Of a stretch of 64,000 nucleotides of DNA, positions 53,560-62,156 are shown piece by piece; the stretch's first letter is position 1, and each line of letters starts with the position of its first letter. A program made the position numbers and the translations under genes. Below the pieces are notes generated by a model, which saw nothing but the letters and a program-made list of their open reading frames with translations, was not told the DNA's origin and made no database searches. The DNA comes from Bradyrhizobium valentinum (GTDB lineage Bacteria; Pseudomonadota; Alphaproteobacteria; Rhizobiales; Xanthobacteraceae): NCBI RefSeq assembly GCF_001440405.1, contig NZ_LLXX01000067.1, positions 62,340 to 126,339 on the forward strand, read 5' to 3'.

Positions 53560-55004
53560 TCGGCCGGCCTCCCAACCGGGATCACTCCGGGCTCAATCGC
53601 CGGCGCGGGGGCCACGACCTGACTGGTCAGCGCCGTCATTGCCAAATTGATGACCAAGAGAGACATGCCGATGTCCATGCTGATGCCGGACATCGTGCGC
53701 ACCAGCCAGTAGGGCTGCATCCACACTACGGTGTCGAGCCATTCGGTGCCGCTCATCCACTGAAAGCCCTGCTGCAGGCCGGCGGCGGTCAGCACCAGGC
53801 CCATGGTGGAAATGCCGACGGTAATCAGCCAGAACGACCAATTGCCAAGCCTGAAGGACCATATTTCGCGCTTGAATGCCCGCGGCCAGACATAGACCAG
53901 ACCGCCCATCGCCCAGACCACGAAGGTCCCGAATACCGTAAGGTGCGAGTGGGAGATGACGAAGTCGGAGAAGTGGGTGGGCTGCTGGATTGAGCGCAAG
54001 GCTTCGGTCGAGCCCTGGAAGCACCCGACGAGATACATCAGCGAGCCCATGATCAGGAACTTAGCAGGCAGGTTCCGCCCGAACTCGTGCCACTTGCCCG
54101 TCATCGTCCCGAAGAAATTGACCAGCACGGTCCACACCGGAATGATGAGAAGCATTGAGGTGATGATCGCCAGCGTTTCGGCCCAGTCGGCGATTGGACT
54201 GTAGAGATAATGATGGATGCCGACGAAGGGATAGAACAGGGCAAGGGACCAGAAGCCGACCAAAGAGAGCTTGTGCGCGAACAGCGGATTGTGCGCGCTA
54301 ACGGGAAGGAAATAGTAGATCAGCACATAGCCGGCCGGCGTCAGCCACAGCCCGACGATGTAGTGGATGTAGAGACCGTGGAACGCCGCGCTGTTGATGC
54401 CGGAAATCGTGTACGGCAGGATAAAGCTGCCGAGTACGAGATTCATCGTCGTCCAGATGAAGGTGGCGATCAGGTACCAGAGCGCAACATAAAGCGGCGG
54501 CTCCAGTCGCTGCCCGATGGTGATAAGGAATTGCGCAGTCACCGTGGCGACGACGATGAAGATCGGGATTTCAGCGAACAGCGGAAGCTCGCCGGCTTCG
54601 AGACCGTGATTCTGGCCGAATGCCAGCGACACCAGACCGGCGAAAACGGCGATACTCCATAGCCAGGCCAGCGGAACGCCCAGTTGCGGCCAGACCACGC
54701 GGACGCCACACAGGCGCGGCACAAGATAGTAACATTCGCCGATGAACAGCGTGGAAAAGGCGCCGAAGATAACGCCGTTGACGTGCACAGGCCGCAGCCT
54801 GCCGAAGGTGAGCCCTATTGCGTTTCCGAGATAATCGGGATGATTGAAGAGGCTTGAGAGGGCGACGCCGATCGATGGTGTGACAAGGAGCCAGAACATT
54901 CCGAAATAAAGCCAGGTTCGGACCACCACCCAGTCGACCAGATCATCCAGATTGATGCCGGCGAACCTGCCGTGCAATCTCTCTGCAGGAAGCACTTCCG
55001 CCAT
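53556..55004 (-). CDS. ccoN: cbb3-type cytochrome c oxidase catalytic subunit
   Basis: The 482-residue protein has twelve helices. The heme and copper ligands are visible: RPVHVNGVIFGAFS (heme b His), the CuB region with FWSLALFYPFVGIHHYLYSP (Tyr of the cross-link position and the His pair), and SHSHLTVFGTFVVW (heme ligands). It lacks the C-type Glu pattern of aa3 oxidases, so it is a cbb3 (C-family) enzyme that reduces oxygen at high affinity. It is divergent from the classical FixN in places. It heads the core subunits; the cytochrome c gene lies 108 bases upstream. Confidence 0.93.
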   Translation of the reverse strand: MAEVLPAERLHGRFAGINLDDLVDWVVVRTWLYFGMFWLLVTPSIGVALSSLFNHPDYLGNAIGLTFGRLRPVHVNGVIFGAFSTLFIGECYYLVPRLCGVRVVWPQLGVPLAWLWSIAVFAGLVSLAFGQNHGLEAGELPLFAEIPIFIVVATVTAQFLITIGQRLEPPLYVALWYLIATFIWTTMNLVLGSFILPYTISGINSAAFHGLYIHYIVGLWLTPAGYVLIYYFLPVSAHNPLFAHKLSLVGFWSLALFYPFVGIHHYLYSPIADWAETLAIITSMLLIIPVWTVLVNFFGTMTGKWHEFGRNLPAKFLIMGSLMYLVGCFQGSTEALRSIQQPTHFSDFVISHSHLTVFGTFVVWAMGGLVYVWPRAFKREIWSFRLGNWSFWLITVGISTMGLVLTAAGLQQGFQWMSGTEWLDTVVWMQPYWLVRTMSGISMDIGMSLLVINLAMTALTSQVVAPAPAIEPGVIPVGRPAE

Positions 55005-55112
55005 GGAGCATTGCCCTTTGCTTGTCTGATAATGCGTTCTCTCCTGTTCTCAGTCAGCGCACCTTCGACAGCAATGACCCGCGCTAGAAGCCTCCGCTTC
55101 GCAGCATCGAAA

Positions 55113-55565
55113 TCAGAACTTGCCCGGGTTCAACACCGAGCCGCTCTGCGACCAGTAGATGTACGCTTCCAAGGCCTTCATCGCTTCCGAGTCATCGGCG
55201 ATCTTTTCTCCCTGGTTGGGCTTCTCGATGCACCAATTGATCATGTCGCGCAGCGTCGCGAACTTGGCCATCTGCGCTTGGTACTTCGGGAACGTAGCGG
55301 GGTGGGTATCGGCCGTCATGGGATGGCACATAGCGCATGCCATTCCCGTTTTGGACAACACGACATCCATCGCCTGCTCGGTTGCAGCATCGCCGTGGAA
55401 CAGCAGGTCGCCCTTGCGGACCTGCTCCATAAACACTTGCTGGTAGGAGTTCAGCAGCTGCGGCGTCACCGGATCCTTGTGCGCTCCCGCAGGGCCGACC
55501 AGAACGGCAAGCGCCACGGCCGGGGTGGCGCGGAACAGAATGAAACGTGTAATGGGCGCGGTCAT
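55113..55565 (-). CDS. Periplasmic c-type cytochrome of the oxidase operon
   Basis: The 150-residue protein has a signal peptide (FRATPAVALAVLVGPAGA) and one heme site CAMCHPMTADTHPATFPKYQ. The following pattern (LRDMINWCIEKPNQGEKIAD, then MKALEAYIYWSQSG) is like SoxX/SoxA-type cytochromes, with an additional Cys that could form a disulfide or ligand. It may donate electrons to the oxidase. AGGAGG seven bases before ATG 55565 decides the start over two earlier ATGs. It ends before ccoN and starts 11 bases after the phosphoesterase gene. Confidence 0.85.
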   Translation of the reverse strand: MTAPITRFILFRATPAVALAVLVGPAGAHKDPVTPQLLNSYQQVFMEQVRKGDLLFHGDAATEQAMDVVLSKTGMACAMCHPMTADTHPATFPKYQAQMAKFATLRDMINWCIEKPNQGEKIADDSEAMKALEAYIYWSQSGSVLNPGKF

Positions 55566-55576
55566 GACCATTCCTC

Positions 55577-56707
55577 CTAGTATGGCCAAATATTATCGGC
55601 GATCCGAGGCCGCAAAACCTCGGGAATGCTCTTCGCATAGTCATCCGGTGACTGCGCGAACACCTGCTTACGCCACATGATGTATTCGGCTTCGACTTTG
55701 TCCTGGGCGCTGACGTCGATCTTGGCCCATCCTACCCCGTCAAAGTGATCACCGGGGTCGACCCGGATCATCGGCTTCGTTAGCTTCGGCACCCCCTCCG
55801 GCGCGTACGGCCAAGGCCATGACGTTGCCAGCATGCCGATCGAGCGCATGGTGCCGATTTCGTTGTAGAGCACCTGATGCGTGTGACCGTGGATGTTGGT
55901 GACCTTGGTGTAGGGCTTGAGCACCTCGTTCACCTCGCGCCAGTCGCGCACCCAGAAGTTCCACGGCGGATAGTACTCGTAGAGCGGATTGTGGCTGAAG
56001 ATGACGACCGGCCGGTTCCGGTCCCAATTGGCAAGCGTCTTCTGCAACCAGTCGAGCTGATCGCGGCCAACGCCCGCCCACGCGCCGGCAACCGTTCCGT
56101 CGAGCGTGGCCATGTGACCCATACGCTCCTCGGGACTCATCTTCCTCGCCGTCCAATAGTCCGGGCCGCGACTGACGGTGTCGAGCCCGACAAAGCGCAC
56201 GCCCTTATGGTCGAAGGTCCAGTGGGGTTGACCGAACAGTTCGCCCCACTTCTTACCCATGTCGAGGTACCAATCGTGCTCGCCGGGAATGTAGACCTTG
56301 CGGATGTTGATTTCTTTCAGGATCTCCACACCGAGCTCGAGTTCCTCGACCTTGCCAAGCTGAGCCAGGTCGCCACCGAAAATCAGGAAGTCGGCCGGCG
56401 GACTCATCGCCTGCACCTCCTTGGCGGCACGCACCGTCTTCTCGACGAAACGCGTATTGAGGGACTTCGGATAGAGATGGGTGTCGGAGATCCAGGCAAA
56501 CTTGAATGGCGCTTCGGCCGCATAAGCGATGTCGAGGGTGTTGAGCAGCGGCCACCAGGCGAAGGTCTCCGCTACGGTCGCGGCTCCGACGACACATGAT
56601 CTGTGAACAAAGGTGCGCCGGGTAATCCGCAGCGAGGGGTCAGGATGCACCCCGGGCTGTTGGAGCACCGCAGCTATTTCACGCCGGTCGCGCTCAAGCT
56701 CGGACAT
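55577..56707 (-). CDS. Exported metallophosphoesterase
   Basis: The 376-residue protein has a Tat-like signal (ITRRTFVHRSCVVGAATVAE) and the calcineurin-type metal motifs in order: WISDTHLYP, FGGDLAQLG, GEHDWYLD (GNHD with Glu for Asn), VIFSHNPLYEY and NIHGHTHQVL. It is a periplasmic dimetal hydrolase of unknown substrate. GGGAGGAAGCCC before ATG 56707 fixes the start. Its presence between a cupredoxin-like protein and a cytochrome in an oxidase operon is unusual; a role in processing or metal supply is only a guess. The Glu change in the GNHD motif may alter metal binding. Confidence 0.9.
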   Translation of the reverse strand: MSELERDRREIAAVLQQPGVHPDPSLRITRRTFVHRSCVVGAATVAETFAWWPLLNTLDIAYAAEAPFKFAWISDTHLYPKSLNTRFVEKTVRAAKEVQAMSPPADFLIFGGDLAQLGKVEELELGVEILKEINIRKVYIPGEHDWYLDMGKKWGELFGQPHWTFDHKGVRFVGLDTVSRGPDYWTARKMSPEERMGHMATLDGTVAGAWAGVGRDQLDWLQKTLANWDRNRPVVIFSHNPLYEYYPPWNFWVRDWREVNEVLKPYTKVTNIHGHTHQVLYNEIGTMRSIGMLATSWPWPYAPEGVPKLTKPMIRVDPGDHFDGVGWAKIDVSAQDKVEAEYIMWRKQVFAQSPDDYAKSIPEVLRPRIADNIWPY

Positions 56708-56837
56708 GGGCTTCCTCCCTTGCAATGGTCGTTACAAGGCGTTGCTCCTCTCCACTCGGCGGCTCTGGCTGTTTGCCACCTCGCCAGATTTTCTTGTTTC
56801 TTCGGCTCGATTGTCGCCGGTCGAGCCGCAGAGCCCG

Positions 56838-57596
56838 TCACTTCGCGCCGGAACCGCCTTGAACCTGCGAGGCGCCCTTCTTCAGTTCGATATTCAGATC
56901 GCTCGCCTTCCCCGCCGCAACGGTCACCGTCTGTTCGTTCGGGCCGGTGAAGGGTTGGTACGCCACCAGCTTGTAGGTTCCGGCGGGAACGTCAGAGATG
57001 GTGAACTTTCCGTCGGCGCCGGTGACGGCGTAGTAGGGATTGTCGGCGACATAGATAAACGCTTCCATCCAGCCATGCGCGTCACAGTCGATGCGCACCT
57101 CGCCCGGCCGCGGCAATTCGACGGGAATTCGCTGACCCTGGTTGGGCAGGGCGAGGTTGAACACGGTGCGCTTGCCGTAATAGCCGTGCGTGTTGTGGAG
57201 CATCGGATCGCTATTGACGACGTCCAGCCCGCCCACGCGTATCACCTGAATGCTAGGTTCGAATTTGCACTTCTTGTTATCGATTTCCGGCTTCTTGGCG
57301 TCCGCCGGCCAGGCTTTTCCTTTCGCGATATCGGTCAGATACACGACGGCGTTCTGTACGCTCTTGTCCGGCCCGACCTGAATGAGCGTCTCCTCGTAGG
57401 GACCGCCGCACACCTCGATGTCCTTGGTCGGAATGACCTTGCGGGTGCCGGGGGTTCCGTTAAACACGATCTTGCCGGTGATCGATCCGCCGCCGGCGAC
57501 CGGGCCAACTTCGTATGCTAGCGCCGGGAGCGGCGTTGCGACCGCCGCGACCATCGACGACACCCCGATCAGCCACTTCATGGCTAAGCCAGTCAT
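56838..57596 (-). CDS. Periplasmic carboxypeptidase-regulatory/cupredoxin-like protein
   Basis: The 252-residue protein has a signal peptide (LIGVSSMVAAVATPLPALAY). A first domain has a Cys-rich loop (KDIEVCGGPYEETL; NKKCKFEP), followed by the cupredoxin-like strands VVNSDPMLHNTHGYYG and EVRIDCDAHGWMEAFIYV, which place His, Cys and Met near each other. A carboxypeptidase-regulatory repeat follows (TGADGKFTISDVPAGTYKLV). It may bind copper or heme ligands and act as an electron or copper carrier. AAGGAG nine bases before ATG 57596 sets the start. It is the first gene of the leftward oxidase operon. Confidence 0.82.
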   Translation of the reverse strand: MTGLAMKWLIGVSSMVAAVATPLPALAYEVGPVAGGGSITGKIVFNGTPGTRKVIPTKDIEVCGGPYEETLIQVGPDKSVQNAVVYLTDIAKGKAWPADAKKPEIDNKKCKFEPSIQVIRVGGLDVVNSDPMLHNTHGYYGKRTVFNLALPNQGQRIPVELPRPGEVRIDCDAHGWMEAFIYVADNPYYAVTGADGKFTISDVPAGTYKLVAYQPFTGPNEQTVTVAAGKASDLNIELKKGASQVQGGSGAK

Positions 57597-57810
57597 CGCA
57601 GTACGCTCCTTGATCTTTGGTCTTTGATGTCCGCAGGAAAATTCGTCGAGAGCTAACCGCCATTTGCAGGGGCTAGGAAAATCAGAACTGCTTTGCGAGA
57701 CCTTAAGCAAAGCTTATGAAGCCTGAGGACAAAAATCGTCTAAGAAATACCCGCTGAAACGGGAGGAAAGTTTGTGGCGGCTAAGCACCGCCGCAGCGGG
57801 GAGGCATTTG

Positions 57811-58416
57811 ATGCGTCGCCGTCCCATATTTTCGAACCTCGGACGGGCAATCCCTTTCGGCATTGCTGTCGCGACCGCGTTGGTGTTGAGCCAACCGCTC
57901 GTGCGCGCAGCCAACTCGCCGGTGACGATCGGCGGCCCGTTCACACTCACCTCACCTGACGGCACGCCAGTCACCGAGCAGACCTACCGTGGCAAATGGC
58001 TTCTGGTTTATTTCGGCTTCACTTCGTGCCCCGATAGCTGCCCGACGGCGCTCCTCGAGATTGCCGCCGCGCTCACAAGGCTCGGCCCCCAGGCCGACAA
58101 GCTACAACCGCTGTTCATTACGGTCGATCCGCTGCGCGACACGGCGGCCGTAATGGGGAACTACACCCAGTCATTTGATTCGAGGATCGTCGGACTAACT
58201 GGCACGCCGCAACAGATCGCTGCCGTCGCCCAGGATTATGGGGTCTACTACGCACCCCGTCAGAACGGGCCAGGCGCCGATGACTACGTCATGGACCACA
58301 GCACCTATCTCTACCTGATGGACGCTGAAGGCAAATTCGTGCGCGGCTTTGACGCCGACACCCCAGGCGAGCGCATTGCCGAGGCGGTGCGCGGCGCCAT
58401 GGCAAAGGCTCGCTAG
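57811..58416 (+). CDS. SCO1/SenC family copper chaperone
   Basis: The 201-residue thioredoxin-fold protein has a signal or anchor helix (IPFGIAVATALVLSQPLVRA), the copper site FTSCPDSCPTALLEI, the DPLRDT motif and the distal copper His in MDHSTYLYLMD. SCO proteins deliver copper to oxidases, including cbb3 at low copper. GGGGAGG before ATG 57811 fixes the start. It is divergent from the oxidase operon, with 214 bases between the starts, so the two are probably controlled together. Confidence 0.94.
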   Translation: MRRRPIFSNLGRAIPFGIAVATALVLSQPLVRAANSPVTIGGPFTLTSPDGTPVTEQTYRGKWLLVYFGFTSCPDSCPTALLEIAAALTRLGPQADKLQPLFITVDPLRDTAAVMGNYTQSFDSRIVGLTGTPQQIAAVAQDYGVYYAPRQNGPGADDYVMDHSTYLYLMDAEGKFVRGFDADTPGERIAEAVRGAMAKAR

Positions 58417-58956
58417 AATGCAAGTCATCGCGGACGATCAACGCAGTGAGAGCGCGCCCTAATCAAGCGTCGCAGAAAATCGTAGGAAAGCGGCCAAGAT
58501 CGTAGCACTTGGTTGCGGGGAGAGTCACGAACCCCCGACGGCGCATTGCTCACGCTGGGCGTCGCCAGATTTTCTTTGATCTCCCGGCGCACACATCGTG
58601 CATACGCCGCCACCTAACACATTGAAAGAATTGAGCTCCCGCTCCAATCCATCGTGGGCGCGAGGGAGAAGCGATAGTCTTGATACTTCAATACTTTACC
58701 TTATGTTTTTAATGTGATGGACCACGAACGTGCGCACCGCCCAAACTAGCCGAAATTGCACAGGCTTGTACCCCGGTTTGACCGCTCGGCGCACGCGGCG
58801 GCGGCCAACCGATTGAAATTCTCGTTGCATCGGGGCTGCGGAAAATCCCACGCCGGTCGCGGACGCCACGCCTCTTTTATTGGCGCCGGCGCCGTACTCA
58901 CGTTTCCGAGCACGAAAATTGCATGGTACCACTTTGCCTGCACAGCGAGCAACATC
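58417..58956. other. Intergenic region with a dispersed repeat
   Basis: Apart from repeat copy 3 (58548-58703) I see no gene. The frame that runs into the LysR gene lacks family likeness before 58957 and no ribosome site supports an earlier start. Confidence 0.5.
58548..58703. repeat. Dispersed repeat, copy 3 (longest)
   Basis: This is the longest copy. Its left part aligns with 41731-41850 and its right part (tccaatccatcgtgggcgcg onward) with 38353-38411. It contains no complete gene; on the minus strand it can encode ARCVRREIKENLATPSVSNA. It marks the junction between the oxidase block and the hydroxylase genes. Confidence 0.6.
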
Positions 58957-60075
58957 ATGAACCTGATCAATTTGGACATCCGCATGCTGCGCTCGCTGAT
59001 GTCGGTCGTCGAAACTGGCAGCATCACCGAGACCGCGCGGCGGCTTGGTCGTACCCAACCTGCGATTACCCTTCAGCTGCAGCGCTTGGAGGAGCTCACT
59101 GGAAAAGCGATCTTCGTCCACGAGGGCCGCCGGTTGTTTCTGACGGCGGAAGGCGAGACAGTTCTGAGTTACGCGCGATCGATCGTCGGATTTCACGACG
59201 AAATGTTGTCGCAACTCGCTTCTCCGGACATCGAAGGTCACGTCGTGCTCGGCACCCCCGACCTCTATGCCGCCTTCATGCTCCCCTCGATCCTGAGGAT
59301 TTTCCGCAAAGCCTTTCCGCGCGTTCAGCTGGAGCTGAACTGCTCCCTCTCGACACCTCTTGTCGGATGCGTGAAGCGCGGCGAGGTCGATATCGCGCTG
59401 GTGACGCGCATGAACGACTTCACCGGCGGACAGGTGGTGCGGCAGGAGCAATTGATCTGGATGACCGGGGAGCAATCCACGGCACATAACGAAAAGCCGA
59501 TCCCCCTGGCGCTGCTGCCGCCGGGCAATATCTTTCGCGATCATGCGATCGAGCGGCTGGAAGCCTCAAGGCTCCGATGGCGCATTGCCTGCGTCAGTCC
59601 GAGCGTCGGTGGTTTGCAGGCCGCCGCTTTCGCCGGCATGGCGGTCACCGTCCTCGGTCGCTCCGCGCTGGTGCGCAACATGCGGGAGATCGGTGCCAGC
59701 GAGGGGCTGCCGCCGCTGCCGAAGGTCGATCTTCTGCTGTATAAATCGCCGACCGCGACATCAAAGGCCGCGAGCGCCCTGCACGACTATCTCGCGCACT
59801 ATCTCAATCTCGATGACGAACTCCTGCTGGGCAAGGAGCTACCTTTGTCCACCGTTGACAGCGACGAACCCTGGTCAGGACATGCGGGGGCGAAACCGGC
59901 TCCAGGGCCGCGCGCACTCGAACGCGGCAGCGATACGCACAATCAAGCCCTCGTCGAGCCACGGCGCAATAATCTGAAGCCCGATCGGAAGCCCATCGGC
60001 GTCGAAGCCACAGGGAATCGTGGCAGCCGGCAACCCGGTCAGATTTATCGGCCAAGAGAACGGCGACCAACCTAG
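58957..60075 (+). CDS. LysR family transcriptional regulator with an extended tail
   Basis: The first 300 or so residues are a normal LysR protein: helix-turn-helix VETGSITETARRLGRTQPAI, then TLQLQRLEELTGKAIFVHEG and a substrate domain beginning HVVLGTPDLYAAFMLPSILR. After about residue 308 the frame keeps running for some 65 residues antisense to the 3' end of the convergent amidase gene. LysR proteins are usually about 300 residues, so the native stop may have been lost. ATG 58957 is chosen because homology starts there. It probably regulates the amidase/hydroxylase genes. Confidence 0.88.
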   Translation: MNLINLDIRMLRSLMSVVETGSITETARRLGRTQPAITLQLQRLEELTGKAIFVHEGRRLFLTAEGETVLSYARSIVGFHDEMLSQLASPDIEGHVVLGTPDLYAAFMLPSILRIFRKAFPRVQLELNCSLSTPLVGCVKRGEVDIALVTRMNDFTGGQVVRQEQLIWMTGEQSTAHNEKPIPLALLPPGNIFRDHAIERLEASRLRWRIACVSPSVGGLQAAAFAGMAVTVLGRSALVRNMREIGASEGLPPLPKVDLLLYKSPTATSKAASALHDYLAHYLNLDDELLLGKELPLSTVDSDEPWSGHAGAKPAPGPRALERGSDTHNQALVEPRRNNLKPDRKPIGVEATGNRGSRQPGQIYRPRERRPT

Positions 60076-61344
60076 ATGTCGGTCGACGGTGACACCGTCG
60101 ATTTCGTCGACGCCCAGGGCGCCCGCAGGAAACGCCGTCACCGCAACCGTTGGGGTGACGATCGCATCGACCTTCCCGAATATTTCCAGGAACGACATGC
60201 GCAGGCTGTTTCGACGATAGCCGGCCTCGACATATTCGATGCCGCTGTAGGAAGCGCCCTTCGCGACCACGTCACGGTAGTCGCTGTCGGAGGCCATCAG
60301 CGCATTGGCACCGCGGGCCGCGACGGCTGCCGCCTGCTCGGTATAGGCGATCGGCTTCAGTATCCGTTCGAGCATGTCAGGTTCAAATTGAACGCAGTCG
60401 GGAACGATTCTGGCGCCGAGTGAACCGAGCGTCTCAACCGCCGACCGAAATGCTGTGCGAATATCAGGCGCCACCGCCGCATAGCCGAAGTCGGCACTGC
60501 TGCCAATCCTGATCCCGTCGAGCTTCGCCGGTGTCGCGTCAAAGCTACGCGCCGGCACCGGCAGACTGGCGGCATCGCGCAGATCGTGGATCGCAACCGC
60601 TTCCAGAAGAAGGGCGGCGTCGGCAACCGTGCGCGCGATTGGGCCGGTATGCGCCAGCGACGCCCACGACGGCGGCGAAAAGCCGGGCGATCTCGGGACC
60701 AGTCCGAAGGTCGGCTTGATACCGACCACGCCACAGAACGCGGACGGGACGCGGATCGAGCCGACACCATCAGTCCCGATCGCAAGCGGGCCACATCCGG
60801 CGGCAATCGAAGCCGCGGCACCGCCGCTCGATCCGCCGCTGGTCCGATCGCGGTTCCAGGGGTTGCGGGTGACACCGGACACCGGGCTGTCGGCGGTCAA
60901 TTTGTAACCGGACTCGCAGGTGGTAGTCTTGCAGGTGACGATCGCGCCCGCCGATTTGAGCGCCGAAACCACCGCCGCATCGACATTCGGCACCAGATCC
61001 TTGTTGGCGGGCGCGCCGCCCAGCGCTGGTAGCCCGGCGACGTAGACGAGATCCTTGATGCTGACGGGCACTCCGGTCAATTTGCCCTGCGGTTGTCCTG
61101 AGGACCAGGCCACCGTGGCGCGGTCGGCGGCGGCGCGCGCCTGTTCATATGCCGGCGTCACGACCACATTGCAGGCAGCATTGGTCAGCTCCAGCGCCGA
61201 TATCACGTCCTCGATGACGTCGCGCGGCGTGAACCGTCTCGTGCGATACCCCTCCAGCAATTCAACAGCCGCGAGCCTGGCCAATTCATTAGCCTCAATG
61301 GCACCGTCGGCGCGGACTCTTCCTGCTTTCACCGCGCACCTCAC
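59875..61344 (-). CDS. Amidase (amidase signature family)
   Basis: The 489-residue enzyme has the complete Ser-cisSer-Lys triad of the amidase signature family: Lys in GVPVSIKDLVYVAG, the Gly/Ser loop RTSGGSSGGAAASIAAGCGP, and the nucleophile region GTDGVGSIRVPSAFCGVVGI. It hydrolyses an amide bond in the cytoplasm; the substrate is not clear. The start is GTG 61344, overlapping the TGA of the FAD subunit gene, so it is translationally coupled to the hydroxylase genes. A pathway in which the hydroxylase oxidises an N-heterocycle and the amidase opens the product is plausible. Confidence 0.93.
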   Translation of the reverse strand: MRCAVKAGRVRADGAIEANELARLAAVELLEGYRTRRFTPRDVIEDVISALELTNAACNVVVTPAYEQARAAADRATVAWSSGQPQGKLTGVPVSIKDLVYVAGLPALGGAPANKDLVPNVDAAVVSALKSAGAIVTCKTTTCESGYKLTADSPVSGVTRNPWNRDRTSGGSSGGAAASIAAGCGPLAIGTDGVGSIRVPSAFCGVVGIKPTFGLVPRSPGFSPPSWASLAHTGPIARTVADAALLLEAVAIHDLRDAASLPVPARSFDATPAKLDGIRIGSSADFGYAAVAPDIRTAFRSAVETLGSLGARIVPDCVQFEPDMLERILKPIAYTEQAAAVAARGANALMASDSDYRDVVAKGASYSGIEYVEAGYRRNSLRMSFLEIFGKVDAIVTPTVAVTAFPAGALGVDEIDGVTVDRHLGWSPFSWPINLTGLPAATIPCGFDADGLPIGLQIIAPWLDEGLIVRIAAAFECARPWSRFRPRMS

Positions 61345-62144
61345 GATGTTTGAAGGGCTGACTTTACGGCCGCTTTCGCCATGACGGTCACGAGATGCGC
61401 GCGATATTCCGCATCCGCGTGGATATCGGAACTCAGGTTCTCAGCGCCCAGCTTGATCGCTGCGATCGCGTCAGGCGTGAACGTGCGCTCCAGCGCGGCT
61501 TCCATGACGGCGACGCGAAACACGCCTGGTCCAGCCCCGGTTACCGCGACCCGAACCTTTCCGGCTTTCTTCGCCACACACACACCGACCACCGCATAGC
61601 GCGACGCCGGCGATTTGAACTTGGCATAGCCTCCTGCGGAAGGCACCGGGAAGCGCACGGCCGTGATGATCTCGCCCGGCTCAAGTGCCGTTTCGAACAG
61701 TCCCCGGAAGAACGCGACGGCGGCGATCTCCCGGCGGTCGGTCACAACCGTCGCATCGAGCGCGAGCACCGCGGCAGGATAATCGGCGGAAGGATCGTTA
61801 TTGGCGACCGAGCCGCCGATCGTGCCACGGTTGCGAACCGCGGGATCGCCGATTCCGGCTGCGAGGCTGGCAAGCAGCGGTATCTTGCTGCGGACCAGCT
61901 CCGACTCCGCGACATCGACATGGCGGGTCATCGCACCGACTGTCAGGACGTCGGCTTGAGCCGAAATCCCGTGTAGCTGCGGGATATTCGACAGGTCGAT
62001 CAACGCGGCCGGCGCCGCAAGCCGCTGCTTGATGGTCGGCAGCAACGTCATCCCGCCGGCCAGCGGCATGCTGTCAGCAACGCCGCCAAGCAGCGCCGAC
62101 ATTTCATAAAGGGTGGTCGGCCTATGAAACGCAAATGACCTCAT
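61341..62144 (-). CDS. FAD-binding subunit of a xanthine dehydrogenase-family hydroxylase
   Basis: The 267-residue protein is a CoxM/CutM-type medium subunit with the FAD motifs PLAGGMTLLPTIKQRLAAPA and RNRGTIGGSVANNDPSADYP, and a C-terminal CO-dehydrogenase flavoprotein domain. It carries electrons from the molybdenum and iron-sulfur subunits to its acceptor. AGGAGGAGG five bases before the ATG is very strong. It follows the large subunit gene by 12 bases and overlaps the amidase start. The small [2Fe-2S] subunit is not in the window. Confidence 0.94.
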   Translation of the reverse strand: MRSFAFHRPTTLYEMSALLGGVADSMPLAGGMTLLPTIKQRLAAPAALIDLSNIPQLHGISAQADVLTVGAMTRHVDVAESELVRSKIPLLASLAAGIGDPAVRNRGTIGGSVANNDPSADYPAAVLALDATVVTDRREIAAVAFFRGLFETALEPGEIITAVRFPVPSAGGYAKFKSPASRYAVVGVCVAKKAGKVRVAVTGAGPGVFRVAVMEAALERTFTPDAIAAIKLGAENLSSDIHADAEYRAHLVTVMAKAAVKSALQTS

Positions 62145-62156
62145 TTTCGCCTCCTC

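Noticed and set aside
57597..57810. FNR/FixK box (TTGAT-N4-ATCAA) between the oxidase operon and SCO
   Set aside because: Only half-sites such as TTGAT without a matching ATCAA were found.
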